Below, one piece after another: positions 1 to 9,411 of a DNA stretch of 64,000 bases. Numbering within the stretch: position 1 is the stretch's first letter; each line of letters opens with the position of its first letter. This DNA comes from Methylomonas sp. Its GTDB lineage: Bacteria; Pseudomonadota; Gammaproteobacteria; Methylococcales; Methylomonadaceae. Position numbers and translations under genes: made by a program. The notes under the pieces were generated by a model, which made no database searches, had not been told where the DNA came from, and saw only the letters and a list, made by a program, of their open reading frames with translations. The stretch lies in contig PESC01000006.1 of assembly GCA_002929135.1 (NCBI GenBank), positions 1 to 64,000 on the forward strand, written 5' to 3'.

Positions 1-2
1 CG

Positions 3-1067
3 CTGATCCGCTGGCTGCACCCCGAACGGGGCATGATTCCACCCCTGGAGTTCCTGCCGACGGTGCAAGGTACGCCACTGGAAATCGCCATCGGCCAATG
101 GGTGGTGGAACACGCTTGGCAACAGTTGTGTAGTTGGCACGGCCAGGGGCGCTTGCTGGAAATCAGCGTCAACATCGCCGCCCATCATTTGCTGGCGCCG
201 GATTTCATCGAACACTTGACGGAGACGCTGGCGAAAAATCCGCAGGTGGAATCGCGTTTCCTGCAACTGGAAATTCTCGAAAGCAGTGCGCTCGACGATT
301 TGTCGGCGGTCGACCGGGTGATCGGTTATTGCCGCGATGCCCTGGGGGTGACGACGGCGCTCGACGATTTCGGCACCGGTTATTCATCGCTGGCGCATTT
401 GCGGCATTTGTCGGTGGATACCGTCAAAATCGACAAAGGCTTCGTGCGCGACATGCTGGACGATGCCGACGATTACGCCATCGTCGAGAGCGTGATCGGC
501 CTTAGCCACGCTTTCCGTCGCACCGTGATCGCCGAAGGTGTCGAAAATCAGCAACATGCCAGCGTGTTGGCGCTGCTGGGTTGTAATGTGTTGCAGGGGT
601 ATCTGATCGCCAAACCTTTACCGGTGGCTGCGTTCGAGAATTGGCTGGCGGCTTTTCGGTCTTATCCGGTGTTGAGGCATTATTCCGGCAACGACTTCAC
701 TGTCGCGCAAGCCCGGATCGAGATTCATCGCATCGGCCTGCGGCACTGGTTGCAGCAGATCGAACAGCGTCTGACCCAGCCCACTGTTTCCGTCCGCTGG
801 CCGGTCATGGTGTCGGAAAAAAGCCACTTCGGTCGCTGGCTCAAGCTGGCCAGGCAGCAGCGGCTTTACGATAGTCAATGGCTGGATGACATGACCGGCT
901 TGCACACCCGGCTTTTCGGACAAGGCCAGCACATCATGCAGCATACACTGGCAAACCCCGGCAGCGAGATGGAGCAGGCCTATCAAGCGTTGTGCGAGCT
1001 TCAGCAGCAGATCGACCAGCAGCTTGAGGGTGCATTACGGACGGGGCGTTCTTTGAAAACAGGGTAG
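3..1067 (+). CDS. EAL-domain cyclic-di-GMP phosphodiesterase, 5' truncated by window edge
   Basis: The open frame runs in from the left edge, so the N-terminus (including the EAL signature itself, normally just upstream of the visible RWLHPERG) is outside the window. Visible EAL-family landmarks in order are VNIAAHHL, EILESSAL, the DDFGTGYSSL loop, KIDKGF, IAEGVEN and QGYLIAKPL, so the catalytic half looks intact; the expected role is hydrolysis of c-di-GMP to pGpG. After the EAL domain come about 110 extra residues with HRIGLRHW, HFGRWL and LHTRLF. These follow the spacing of a chemoreceptor zinc-binding (CZB) domain, but the usual Cys is His and the last His is Phe, so zinc binding is doubtful. 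EAL assignment is firm; the CZB-like tail is an inference. Confidence 0.88.
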   Translation: MIRWLHPERGMIPPLEFLPTVQGTPLEIAIGQWVVEHAWQQLCSWHGQGRLLEISVNIAAHHLLAPDFIEHLTETLAKNPQVESRFLQLEILESSALDDLSAVDRVIGYCRDALGVTTALDDFGTGYSSLAHLRHLSVDTVKIDKGFVRDMLDDADDYAIVESVIGLSHAFRRTVIAEGVENQQHASVLALLGCNVLQGYLIAKPLPVAAFENWLAAFRSYPVLRHYSGNDFTVAQARIEIHRIGLRHWLQQIEQRLTQPTVSVRWPVMVSEKSHFGRWLKLARQQRLYDSQWLDDMTGLHTRLFGQGQHIMQHTLANPGSEMEQAYQALCELQQQIDQQLEGALRTGRSLKTG

Positions 1068-1129
1068 GGTAGGTGGGAACGATCGGCAGGATGCGGTAAG
1101 CAACGCGCGCCGCAGCCTACGGTTCTCTC

Positions 1130-1152
1130 ATTCCCGCGCTCTGCGTGGGAAT
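1130..1152. repeat. REP-like hairpin, TTCCC family
   Basis: Ten base pairs (one G-U) around a TCT loop; core ATTCCCGCGC / TGCGTGGGAAT. It lies between the convergent EAL gene and gyrA and belongs to the same dispersed family as 1202-1226, 26355-26379, 39392-39423, 45450-45470 and 51559-51592. Confidence 0.7.
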
Positions 1153-1201
1153 GCATACGGACGCTGCATCAGGGGCTGGTCTGTGTAGAAAAGCCGGTAT
1201 G

Positions 1202-1226
1202 GGTTCCCACGGAGACCGTGGGAACC
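1202..1226. repeat. REP-like hairpin downstream of gyrA
   Basis: A perfect 11-bp stem (GGTTCCCACGG / CCGTGGGAACC) with an AGA loop, 26 bp beyond the gyrA stop codon. It has no U-tract on either strand but could still help end or protect the gyrA transcript. Member of the dispersed TTCCCAC family. Confidence 0.75.
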
Positions 1227-1252
1227 AGAAACAAGGTTCTTGCCGATTGGTT

Positions 1253-3853
1253 TTATAGAACCGGCTCATTACCGCTGTCGGTTACCAAATTGTCGTCGTT
1301 GGTCAATTCGCCATCGCCATCGTCATCGCCCAGGCCTTCTATTTTATCCACGCCGACCACTTTCTCGCCCTTGTCGAGCCGAATGACGGTTACGCCCTGG
1401 GTGTTGCGGCCTACGACCGAGATTTCGTTGACGCGGGTGCGTACCAGAATGCCGCCGTCGGTAATCAGCATGATTTCGTCGTTATCGTTGACCAGAACGG
1501 CACCGACCACCGAGCCATTGCGCTCTGAGGTCTGAATCGCGATCAAACCTTGGCCACCCCGTTTGTGCTGGGTGAATTCCTCGATGCGGGTGCGTTTGCC
1601 GTAACCGTTTTCGGTGATGTTGAGCACGGTGCCGTCCGTCGAAATAATCAGCGAAATCACCTTGTCGCCGTCTTGCAAGCGGATGCCGCGGACACCGCTG
1701 GCGGTGCGACCCATGGAGCGAACGTCGGTTTCGTTGAAGCACACCGCCTTGCCGTCGCTGCTGAACAGCAGGACGTTTTGCTGGCCATCGGTGAGGGCGA
1801 CGCCGACCAGCGTGTCGTTTTCACGCAAATCGATGGCGATTTTGCCCTTGGCAAGCTGGAAGGCGAACTCGGTGAGCGGCGTTTTCTTGACGGTGCCGGA
1901 TGCGGTTGCCATGAAGACGAAGCGGTCTTCGGCGTAATCGCGTACCGGCAGTATGGCGTTGATTTTTTCATCGCTGTCCAGCGGCAGCAGGTTGACGAAG
2001 GGTTTGCCCCGCGATGCACGGCTGGCCAGCGGCAGTTCATAGACTTTCAGCCAGTACACCTTGCCGCGCGATGAGAAGCACAAAATGGTGTCATGGGTGT
2101 TGGCGATGATGAGTTTTTCGACGAAGTCGTTTTCCTTGGTGGCCGTCGCCGACTTGCCGCGTCCGCCCCGGCGTTGCGCTTTGTAGTCGCTTAAGGGCTG
2201 GGTTTTGACGTAGCCTTCATGCGACATGGTGACCACCATGTCTTCTTCGGTGATGAGGTCTTCGGCAGAGAGGTTGGAATAGTCTTCGATGATTTCGGTG
2301 CGGCGGGCATCGGCGTATTCGATTTTGATGGCTTCCAGTTCTTCCTTGATGACCTCCATCAGCCGCGTATCACTGCCGAGGATGTGCAGATATTCGTCGA
2401 TCAGTTCCAGCAACTGCCTGTATTCATTGACGATTTTTTCCTGTTCCAGGCCGGTCAGTCGATGCAGGCGTAAATCCAGAATGGCTTGCGCCTGGGCGTC
2501 CGACAGACGGTAGTAACCTTCCACCAAGCCGAATTCCAGGCCGAGGTCATCAGGCCGCGAACGGTCGGCATCGGCCCTGTCCAGCAGCGATGCCACCAAA
2601 CCCGCGTTCCAGGTGCGTGCCAGCAAGCCTGCCCTGGCTTCTTGCGGATTGGCCGAGGTTTTTATCAGCTCTATCATCTCGTCGATGTTGGCCAGGGCAA
2701 CGGCCAGGCCTTCCAGGATGTGGGCGCGCTCACGGGCTTTGCGCAGATTGAAAAGGGTTCTGCGGGTGACGATTTCGCGGCGGTGGTCGATGAAGGCGGC
2801 CAGTATGTCCTTGAGGTTCAGACAATGCGGCCTGCCGTCGTGCAGCGCCACCATGTTGATGCCGAATACGGTCTGCATCTGGGTTTGTTTGTACAGATTG
2901 TTCAGCACTACGTCGGCCACTTCACCCCGGCGCAGTTCGATCACCATGCGCATGCCGTCTTTGTCGGACTCATCGCGCAAACCTGAAATGCCATCGATTT
3001 TGCCTTCCTTGACCAGTTCGGCGATTTTCTCCAGCAGCTTGGCTTTGTTGACCTGATACGGCAGTTCGGTGGTGATGATGGCTTGACGGCTGCTGTCGGC
3101 CATGTTTTCGAAATGGCAGCGTGCGCGCAGGTAAATGCGGCCACGCCCGGTGGCGTAAGCCTCGCGGATGCCGGCCGCGCCGTTGATGATGGCGGCGGTT
3201 GGAAAATCCGGCCCTGGCACCAGGTTCATCAAATCGGCCAGCGTCAAATCCGGGTTGGCGATCAATGCCAGACAGGCGCTGACGACCTCGCCCAGATTGT
3301 GCGGCGGAATGTTGGTTGCCATGCCGACGGCTATCCCGGCGGAACCGTTGATGAGCAGATTGGGCACCCGCGTTGGTAGAACCCTGGGTTCGGATTCCGA
3401 TTCGTCATAGTTGGGCGCGAAATCGACGGTTTCCTTGTCGATGTCGGCCAGCAGTTCATGGGCAATTTTTGCCATGCGGACTTCGGTGTACCGCATCGCG
3501 GCGGGTGAGTCGCCATCGACCGAGCCGAAATTGCCTTGGCCGTCGATCAGCATGTAACGCAGTGAAAACGGCTGAGCCATGCGGACGATGGTGTCGTACA
3601 CCGCCGTGTCGCCATGCGGATGGTATTTACCGATGACGTCACCGACGACGCGGGCCGACTTTTTGTAAGGTTTGTTCCAGTCGTTGCCCAGTTCGCTCAT
3701 CGCGTAGAGAACCCGGCGATGCACCGGCTTGAGACCGTCCCGGACGTCAGGAAGCGCCCTGCCGACGATCACGCTCATGGCGTAATCGAGATAGGACTGT
3801 TTCATCTCGTCTTCGAGATTGACCGGGATGATTTCTTTGGCGAAGTCTGACAT
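1253..3853 (-). CDS. gyrA: DNA gyrase subunit A
   Basis: Breakage-reunion subunit of DNA gyrase, which with GyrB introduces negative supercoils. The protein is 866 residues (E. coli 875). The catalytic tyrosine is Tyr122 in MRYTEVRM. The quinolone-resistance region reads [10 protein letters not shown], with Thr83 and Asp87; Thr83 is the natural residue in Pseudomonas aeruginosa, whereas E. coli has Ser. The GyrA box QRRGGRGK lies near residue 560 and the beta-pinwheel C-terminal domain is complete. The tail is acidic (GDDDGDGE). The start at 3853 gives the conserved [12 protein letters not shown] opening, and an AACCTCC complement (GGAGGTT-like on the sense strand is absent, but CCTCC at 3854-3860 reads as GGAGG-type upstream) supports it. 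Monocistronic: neighbours are convergent or separated. Confidence 0.98.
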   Translation of the reverse strand: MSDFAKEIIPVNLEDEMKQSYLDYAMSVIVGRALPDVRDGLKPVHRRVLYAMSELGNDWNKPYKKSARVVGDVIGKYHPHGDTAVYDTIVRMAQPFSLRYMLIDGQGNFGSVDGDSPAAMRYTEVRMAKIAHELLADIDKETVDFAPNYDESESEPRVLPTRVPNLLINGSAGIAVGMATNIPPHNLGEVVSACLALIANPDLTLADLMNLVPGPDFPTAAIINGAAGIREAYATGRGRIYLRARCHFENMADSSRQAIITTELPYQVNKAKLLEKIAELVKEGKIDGISGLRDESDKDGMRMVIELRRGEVADVVLNNLYKQTQMQTVFGINMVALHDGRPHCLNLKDILAAFIDHRREIVTRRTLFNLRKARERAHILEGLAVALANIDEMIELIKTSANPQEARAGLLARTWNAGLVASLLDRADADRSRPDDLGLEFGLVEGYYRLSDAQAQAILDLRLHRLTGLEQEKIVNEYRQLLELIDEYLHILGSDTRLMEVIKEELEAIKIEYADARRTEIIEDYSNLSAEDLITEEDMVVTMSHEGYVKTQPLSDYKAQRRGGRGKSATATKENDFVEKLIIANTHDTILCFSSRGKVYWLKVYELPLASRASRGKPFVNLLPLDSDEKINAILPVRDYAEDRFVFMATASGTVKKTPLTEFAFQLAKGKIAIDLRENDTLVGVALTDGQQNVLLFSSDGKAVCFNETDVRSMGRTASGVRGIRLQDGDKVISLIISTDGTVLNITENGYGKRTRIEEFTQHKRGGQGLIAIQTSERNGSVVGAVLVNDNDEIMLITDGGILVRTRVNEISVVGRNTQGVTVIRLDKGEKVVGVDKIEGLGDDDGDGELTNDDNLVTDSGNEPVL

Positions 3854-3957
3854 GGAGGTTTAAGAGGAAGGCGGTTGGCGTCATACCCGCAGGGTGCGCG
3901 GTCCGGGATGATCGGTGGCAAATCTGCTTGGCAACCGGTCGATTTGAAAAGCCCGGA

Positions 3958-3963
3958 AGTATA
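3958..3963 (-). promoter_or_regulatory. Possible gyrA -10 element
   Basis: TATACT on the minus strand, about 95 bp upstream of the gyrA start. No good -35 hexamer is seen at 17 bp, so this is only a candidate. Confidence 0.3.
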
Positions 3964-4047
3964 ACAAACGCCTGTTGCGATCGTTAGGCGAACATTAATT
4001 TCCCATCAGTTCTTGCATGGAATGCTCATGGCGCTGTTGCCAAGCAT

Positions 4048-4773
4048 TTATGAAACAACCAATATCTCGTCGAGAAAGTTCAAGGCTGCTTGCCACGATC
4101 GGCGATCCGCCACTGGGTTGTAAACCGTGCCGAAACCCGGGTCGTTGGCCGCCGGATTGGTAAAAGCGTGCATCGTATGGCCGTAACTGTGCATCTGCCA
4201 GTCTGCCCTGGCGCGGGTCAGTTCCTGCTGTAAGGCGACGACCTGGTCGATGCTGACCATGGGGTCATCAGCGCCATGCAGCACCAGGATTTTGGCTTTG
4301 ATGTCGGGCGCGGGGAGGTTGTCTGCTGGTAGCAGTAAGCCATGAAACGATACGACGCCACGAATGGCCGCGCCGCTGCGGGCAAGATCGAGTGCGCACA
4401 GACCGCCAAAACAAAAGCCGATGGCGGCGATGCGTTCGTCATCCGCCCATGGCATGACGCGAGCCGCATTCAACGCAGCCAGCAAGCGCTGTTGCAGCAT
4501 GGCCCGGTTCTGCATGAAGGGCTGCATCAGTGCGGCATTTTCCGCTGTGTTGTTGCCGCGAATGCCTTTGCCGTAGACGTCGGCAGCGAACGCCAGGTAG
4601 CCCAGCGAGGCCAGTTTTCTGGCTTTTTCGGCGACGAACTCGTCGCGGCCAGCCCAGGCGTGATGAATCAGCACCACGGGTCTTTGGCCCTGAAGGCTGT
4701 CGTCATAGGCGAAAAAGCCTTGCAGAACGGTGTCGCCGTCCAGGTAATCGACCGTGTTGCTTACGATTGCCAT
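4048..4773 (-). CDS. Dienelactone hydrolase family protein
   Basis: A 241-residue alpha/beta hydrolase of the dienelactone hydrolase family. The triad is visible: Cys121 in IGFCFGGLC as nucleophile, Asp170 in HGADDPMV, and His202 in GHTMHAF. Cysteine rather than serine as nucleophile is typical of this family. The substrate cannot be read from sequence; no aromatic catabolic genes lie nearby, so chloroaromatic degradation is unlikely to be the job. It starts 2 bp after the stop of the phosphatase gene upstream, with an AGGAG ribosome site inside that gene's end, so the two are co-transcribed. Confidence 0.85.
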   Translation of the reverse strand: MAIVSNTVDYLDGDTVLQGFFAYDDSLQGQRPVVLIHHAWAGRDEFVAEKARKLASLGYLAFAADVYGKGIRGNNTAENAALMQPFMQNRAMLQQRLLAALNAARVMPWADDERIAAIGFCFGGLCALDLARSGAAIRGVVSFHGLLLPADNLPAPDIKAKILVLHGADDPMVSIDQVVALQQELTRARADWQMHSYGHTMHAFTNPAANDPGFGTVYNPVADRRSWQAALNFLDEILVVS

Positions 4774-4775
4774 GT

Positions 4776-5264
4776 CTAATCTCCTGTCGACTGGTTACCC
4801 AGGGTTGCTTTCAAAAATCCTTCGGAAGCGGCTTCCACCAAATCCAGCACCCGCTCGAAGCCATAACTGCCGCCGTAGTAAGGATCGGGCACCTCACGCT
4901 CATTCAGATGGGGCGCGTAGTCGAGAAAATGTCTGACTTTGGGCTGGTGATCGTCCGGGCAAATTTCCATGACATGGCTGTAATTTTCGTCGTCCATGAC
5001 CAGAATGTGATCGTAGACGTCGAAATCGGCGGGTGCGATTTTCCGTGCCCGGATGTGTTTTATCTCGACGCCTCTGTCCCGGGCAGCGCGTTGTGCCCTG
5101 AGATCGGGCGCGTCACCGATGTGATAGGCATGGGTGCCTGCCGAGTCGATGTCGAAACGATGCGCAAGCTGTCTGGATCCTGCTAAATGGGAAAAAACGC
5201 CTTCAGCCGTGGGCGAGCGGCAGATGTTGCCCATGCAAACGAAAAGAATCTTAATTTTATTCAT
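4776..5264 (-). CDS. Low-molecular-weight protein-tyrosine phosphatase
   Basis: A 162-residue cytoplasmic phosphatase. The P-loop is at the very N-terminus, CMGNICRS (Cys10, Arg16, Ser17, the CX5RS motif), and the general-acid Asp sits in DPYYGG near residue 123. The family dephosphorylates protein tyrosines, often of bacterial tyrosine kinases that control polysaccharide export. The next gene upstream is galE, which makes sugar nucleotides, but it is divergent and no BY-kinase is present here. Start chosen at 5264 (MNKIKILFVC) because the P-loop must lie close to the N-terminus; a start at 5297 would add 11 residues not seen in the family. Confidence 0.92.
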   Translation of the reverse strand: MNKIKILFVCMGNICRSPTAEGVFSHLAGSRQLAHRFDIDSAGTHAYHIGDAPDLRAQRAARDRGVEIKHIRARKIAPADFDVYDHILVMDDENYSHVMEICPDDHQPKVRHFLDYAPHLNEREVPDPYYGGSYGFERVLDLVEAASEGFLKATLGNQSTGD

Positions 5265-5584
5265 AAAAATTAGTAAGTTATAACAATTATCATCCAAGAG
5301 GCATGTTCTGAAACAGACAAAAGCGACCTGATTTTAGGTAAAAACGCATAACCCATTTGAATTTTATACACTAAGATCATTAATTTTCCACGGGCTTATA
5401 GCACGTCACGCATAGGCTCGATACCACTGCGGTCGTGCAGGTTCTGAGCTTGCCCGGTTATCCATCTTACGGACTGGCGCGATGGCTGGCAGTCCACAGG
5501 ATGCGGTTCTCAGATTAGGTTAAATCGGGAAATTATTTAAGGCCAGAACCATAGCTACATCTGACTCAATCACAAGGAACGAAC
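5265..5584. other. Divergent intergenic region, LMW phosphatase / galE
   Basis: About 320 bp between two divergent genes. AT-rich at the phosphatase side (5264-5395) and more GC-rich from 5400 to 5515. No ORF, tRNA or convincing promoter hexamer pair was recognised. An AAGGAA ribosome site at 5574-5579 precedes galE. Confidence 0.5.
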
Positions 5585-6631
5585 ATGACACAAACCATAT
5601 TGGTCACCGGCGGTGCAGGTTACATTGGCAGTCATACCTGTGTGGCGCTGCTGGACAGTGGCTACGAGGTCGTCATCATCGACAACCTCAGCAACAGCAA
5701 GATCGAATCGGTTCGCCGCATCGAGCGTATCAGCGGCCGGAAAATTGCCTTTCATCAGACCGACATCAACGACAGACCCGGCCTGACCGAGATTTTCGTC
5801 CGTTACCCCATCAGCGCGGTGATTCACTTCGCTGGCCTGAAAGCAGTGGGTGAGTCCTGCCAGCTACCGCTGGCGTATTACCACAACAACATTAGCGGTA
5901 CGCTGACCTTGCTGGAGGTGATGAGCGCACACGATGTCAAACAACTGGTGTTCAGCTCCTCGGCCACGGTGTACGGCGACCCGCACTGCGTGCCGATTGT
6001 CGAAGATTTCCCGCTGCAAGCGACCAACCCTTATGGCCGCACCAAGCTGTTCATCGAAGACATCCTGCGTGACGCGCAAAATTCCGACCACTTCAGCCCC
6101 GGCAAAACACCCTGGCAAATTGCCATATTGCGCTATTTCAACCCGATAGGTGCCCATCACAGCGGGCTGATAGGTGAAGACCCCAACGGCATTCCTAACA
6201 ACCTGATGCCTTATCTGTCGCAGGTTGCCATCGGCAAACTGGAGATTTTGTCGGTGTTCGGCAGCGACTACGCCACCCACGACGGCACCGGCGTCCGCGA
6301 TTACATCCATGTCGTCGATCTGGCCCAGGGCCACATCAAAGCGTTGGCCTGGCTGATGCGACAAGAGCACGATGCCAGTCTGTGCGAGGCTTTCAACCTG
6401 GGCACCGGCAACGGTTACAGTGTGCTCGACATGGTGAAGACATTTTCCGCTGTGATAGGTCGCCCGCTGCCTTACCGCATGACCGAACGGCGGCCAGGCG
6501 ATGTTGCCGCCTGCTACGCCGATCCATCACGGGCGAAACAGGCGCTGGGCTGGCAGGCTGAACGGGATTTGAATCAGATGATGACGGACACCTGGCGCTG
6601 GCAAAGCCAGAATCCCGACGGTTACGACTGA
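5585..6631 (+). CDS. galE: UDP-glucose 4-epimerase
   Basis: Interconverts UDP-glucose and UDP-galactose for lipopolysaccharide and exopolysaccharide. 348 residues, a short-chain dehydrogenase fold: the NAD+ loop GGAGYIGSH (residues 9-17), NN motif HNNISGT, catalytic Ser124-126, and Tyr150-x3-Lys154 in NPYGRTK. Length and motifs match bacterial GalE closely. An AAGGAA ribosome site precedes the ATG. The 3' end overlaps the convergent diguanylate cyclase gene by 10 bp, so transcription of each runs into the other. Confidence 0.96.
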   Translation: MTQTILVTGGAGYIGSHTCVALLDSGYEVVIIDNLSNSKIESVRRIERISGRKIAFHQTDINDRPGLTEIFVRYPISAVIHFAGLKAVGESCQLPLAYYHNNISGTLTLLEVMSAHDVKQLVFSSSATVYGDPHCVPIVEDFPLQATNPYGRTKLFIEDILRDAQNSDHFSPGKTPWQIAILRYFNPIGAHHSGLIGEDPNGIPNNLMPYLSQVAIGKLEILSVFGSDYATHDGTGVRDYIHVVDLAQGHIKALAWLMRQEHDASLCEAFNLGTGNGYSVLDMVKTFSAVIGRPLPYRMTERRPGDVAACYADPSRAKQALGWQAERDLNQMMTDTWRWQSQNPDGYD

Positions 6632-7773
6632 ACGGCGACTGTCACCGCAGCAGCAGCATCGTCGATCAAACCATGGTTCTCGACCCGGTTGCGGCCATTG
6701 TTTTTGGCCCGGTACAAGGCCTCGTCGGCGGCCTGGATCAATTCTTTGGCCAGTTCCGCCGCCGCTTTCCTGCCGCTGCTCTGTTCGGGTTTGAATGTGG
6801 CGATACCGATGGACAGTGTGGCCGGAATCCCCCGCTCATCAACCGTTATTCGTAAGCGTTCAACTGTCGCCCGGATACGTTCGGCAACATCGGCACTGAT
6901 GTTCTCGTCACTTTGCGATAACAGCGCGACGAACTCTTCGCCACCGTAACGTGCCAGCACGTCGTTGCTGCGCAACTGTTTTTTGATCGAGCCGGCTACT
7001 GTAACCAGTACGTGATCGCCGGCCTGATGGCCATGGCCATCGTTGATGCGCTTGAAGAAGTCGATATCGAGAAACAGGCAGGACAAGGCTTCGCGATTGC
7101 GTACACTGCGATCCAGCTCCTCTTCGATGCGCTGTTCCAGAAAACGCCGGTTGTTGACACCGGTTAGCGGGTCGACCAGGCTGGTGCGGCGCATGGTTTC
7201 GAAGTTGAGGATGTTTTCCAGGCAGACGCCGATCACCGAAGCCAGGTGCTCGATGAAATCGGTGCCCATGCTGTGTAAAAAGCGTTCGGGCTTCAGGCTG
7301 CCAAAATTGACAGACCCCAAAAAACGCCCGCGCCGGATGACAGGTGCCAATACCACCGATGCCGGTGGCGAGGGCAGCGATGCGAAAAAGCACTGATGAC
7401 TGGCCGGTTGGTAAGCGCCGAGCAAGGGCCGCCCGGAAAACATGAATAGGGTTTTGAATATTTGTTCGTCCTTGAGCAACAGCAGGCCGGGACGTGTGGC
7501 GTAGCGGTAATGATCGCCGGACAAATAATCGGCCACCTCGTTTTTCGGATCGAGCAGCGTCAGGCTGACGATGTCGAGATCGAACAGGGTTTTCGACTCT
7601 TCGAGTATGAACTCGATCAACTCCACCAGCGAGTTGACTCCCAGCATGCGCATCTCAAACGATTGCAGCCGCTTCAACGTCAGGCTGTTTTGTTGAACCC
7701 GGTCCAGCATGCCATCCAGATGTCTTTGCAAGACACACAAGTCGGTGGTTAAGTCTTGTTCCAATGATGGCAC
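6622..7773 (-). CDS. GAF-like sensor diguanylate cyclase (GGDEF)
   Basis: A 383-residue predicted cytoplasmic cyclase making c-di-GMP from two GTP. The N-terminal ~45 residues are helical; residues ~50-190 resemble a GAF/DUF484 sensor fold (SLVELIEFIL, SLTLLD); the GGDEF domain fills ~205-365. The active site is GGEEF in LARYGGEEFVALL, and the product-inhibition I-site RSND lies five residues before it, so both catalysis and feedback are predicted. LDIDFFKRIND matches the metal-binding aspartate motif. No membrane segment is seen. Convergent with galE with a 10-bp overlap. Confidence 0.93.
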   Translation of the reverse strand: MPSLEQDLTTDLCVLQRHLDGMLDRVQQNSLTLKRLQSFEMRMLGVNSLVELIEFILEESKTLFDLDIVSLTLLDPKNEVADYLSGDHYRYATRPGLLLLKDEQIFKTLFMFSGRPLLGAYQPASHQCFFASLPSPPASVVLAPVIRRGRFLGSVNFGSLKPERFLHSMGTDFIEHLASVIGVCLENILNFETMRRTSLVDPLTGVNNRRFLEQRIEEELDRSVRNREALSCLFLDIDFFKRINDGHGHQAGDHVLVTVAGSIKKQLRSNDVLARYGGEEFVALLSQSDENISADVAERIRATVERLRITVDERGIPATLSIGIATFKPEQSSGRKAAAELAKELIQAADEALYRAKNNGRNRVENHGLIDDAAAAVTVAVQS

Positions 7774-7873
7774 TCTGGCAAATTATTTGGCGGCAAGCCT
7801 AGCAGTTATCGGGCAAAATGTAATCGTTTAACCCGCGCCTTAAATCTCCCTTCCTGCTTGTCCGGGAAACAAC

Positions 7874-8611
7874 TCACCTCGACACAGTCTTTGTCGCCAA
7901 AGGCGTTTGATCCTGGTTTTTTCGTCGTGGCACCAGGGCGTCGAGGTCGATGACGGCGATCAGCTCTTCGATCACCGTGCCGATCAGCCAGGGCCTTTTT
8001 TGCCTGCCGGTACGCCAGCGGACTTTGTCTGGCGTCAGGTGGCCTATGGTCAACAATTCGTCGCAGGCAAGGCCCCAGCGGTTGTCTTTGGTCACCAGAA
8101 TCTGTTTGAACGGCGTCGCGGCAAGATCGCGAGCACCACGGCTTTTGCCCAGCATGAGCTGCGCCGTGTCCAGTACGCCGATACGGCTGCCGTCATCGTC
8201 CAGCAGGCCGATGAACCACGACGGCTGGCCGGGAATCGTGGCAGGGCTGCGCACTATGCTCAGTGCTCTGGACAGTTCGACCAGCGGTGTTGCCAGCGTC
8301 AAATGCCCCACCTTGAAAAACAGGGCCTGAAACTCCCGGCGCGACCAATCGGGCATGATGGACAGCGGGTGCAGCTTGGTGCCGTTTGTCGGTGCGACAA
8401 GTGGCGTTGTTGCTCGTACTACGGTTTTTTTGTCTTCCAATTGAATCGGCGGGACGATTTCAGTTTTGGCCACCAAACCCGTCGCTGCGTCAACCGGAAG
8501 GTGGCGAACGACTTCCTCGGCCTCCGCTACCTCATCGAGCAGGGTGCCAAGATACACATCCAGCGCCAGCTCTTGCTGCATCACCCGTTGCTGTGGTTTG
8601 TGCTGACTCAT
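7874..8611 (-). CDS. CheW-domain protein, probable ParP
   Basis: A 245-residue protein whose C-terminal ~140 residues (from FQALFFKVGHLTLATPL) form a CheW-like fold, after a poorly conserved N-terminal ~95 residues. In Vibrio and Pseudomonas polar chemotaxis operons the gene after parC is parP, whose C-terminal domain is CheW-related and which ties ParC to the chemoreceptor array. Position (its ATG overlaps the parC stop, ATGA) and domain order fit ParP better than CheW, which is usually ~160 residues and lacks the long N-terminus. No separate cheW gene follows; the next gene is a diguanylate cyclase. A CheW role cannot be excluded. Confidence 0.75.
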   Translation of the reverse strand: MSQHKPQQRVMQQELALDVYLGTLLDEVAEAEEVVRHLPVDAATGLVAKTEIVPPIQLEDKKTVVRATTPLVAPTNGTKLHPLSIMPDWSRREFQALFFKVGHLTLATPLVELSRALSIVRSPATIPGQPSWFIGLLDDDGSRIGVLDTAQLMLGKSRGARDLAATPFKQILVTKDNRWGLACDELLTIGHLTPDKVRWRTGRQKRPWLIGTVIEELIAVIDLDALVPRRKNQDQTPLATKTVSR

Positions 8612-9411
8612 GTTCGCAGCGCCGTTTTAGTATTGCTTGGTTGTTCAAGCAACAAGGATTCCAGCAAATAGCCGTAGGCTTCGACTGCCTTGGCGTTTTT
8701 GTCGAATAGTGATAACGGCACGCCCATACGGCTGGCTTCCCTGATGCGGGTATCGACCGGAATCACCGAATCCCAGGCGTTGTCGGCATATTGCTGATGC
8801 AGCGCGACCAGGCTGTCTTTGGCGGCCTTGGTGCGCTTGTCGAACATGGTGGGCACGATGATGAACCGGGGCGGGGTTTTGCGGGAGTGGAACACCATTT
8901 GCAGGGTTCGTACCATGCGTTCCAGCCCTTTCAGCGCCAGGAATTCGGCCAGAACCGGAATGATTAGATGATCGCAGGCCGCCAGGGCGTTGATCATCAA
9001 CACGCCCAGCATGGGCGGGCTGTCGATGATGACGTGGTCGTAGCGGTGGGCCATTTTGGTCAGCGCCATAGATACCACCAGGCCCATACCGCCCATTTGG
9101 GCGACTTGCCGATCCAGCGTGGCAATCGCCGTCGATGCCGGGAGCACCGACAAGCCGTCGAACTCGGTCGGCGCGACATAACTGTGCGGGTCTATCGTTT
9201 TCTTTTTTTCGCTGGCATCGCGGAACAGGTTGTACACGCCCATCTCGACGTCATCGGGATTCATTTTGAAATAACTGGTGAGCGAGCCGTGCGGGTCGAG
9301 ATCGACCAGCAAGGTTCTGTAGCCTTGTGACGACAGCAGGCCACCTAGCGTCACCACCGTCGTGGTTTTGCCGACGCCACCTTTTTGATTGGAGACAGAC
9401 CAGATTTTCAT
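8608..9411 (-). CDS. parC: ParA-family ATPase, ParC of polar chemotaxis cluster
   Basis: A 267-residue MinD/ParA ATPase. The deviant Walker A is KGGVGKTT at residues 10-17, switch regions DLDPHGSLT and IIDSPPMLG follow, and no DNA-binding N-terminal extension is present, which separates it from plasmid ParA. In Vibrio and Pseudomonas this orphan ParA positions chemotaxis arrays at the cell pole. Its start overlaps the motD stop and its stop overlaps the parP start, so the three are translationally coupled. Assignment as ParC rests on context as much as sequence. Confidence 0.85.
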   Translation of the reverse strand: MKIWSVSNQKGGVGKTTTVVTLGGLLSSQGYRTLLVDLDPHGSLTSYFKMNPDDVEMGVYNLFRDASEKKKTIDPHSYVAPTEFDGLSVLPASTAIATLDRQVAQMGGMGLVVSMALTKMAHRYDHVIIDSPPMLGVLMINALAACDHLIIPVLAEFLALKGLERMVRTLQMVFHSRKTPPRFIIVPTMFDKRTKAAKDSLVALHQQYADNAWDSVIPVDTRIREASRMGVPLSLFDKNAKAVEAYGYLLESLLLEQPSNTKTALRT

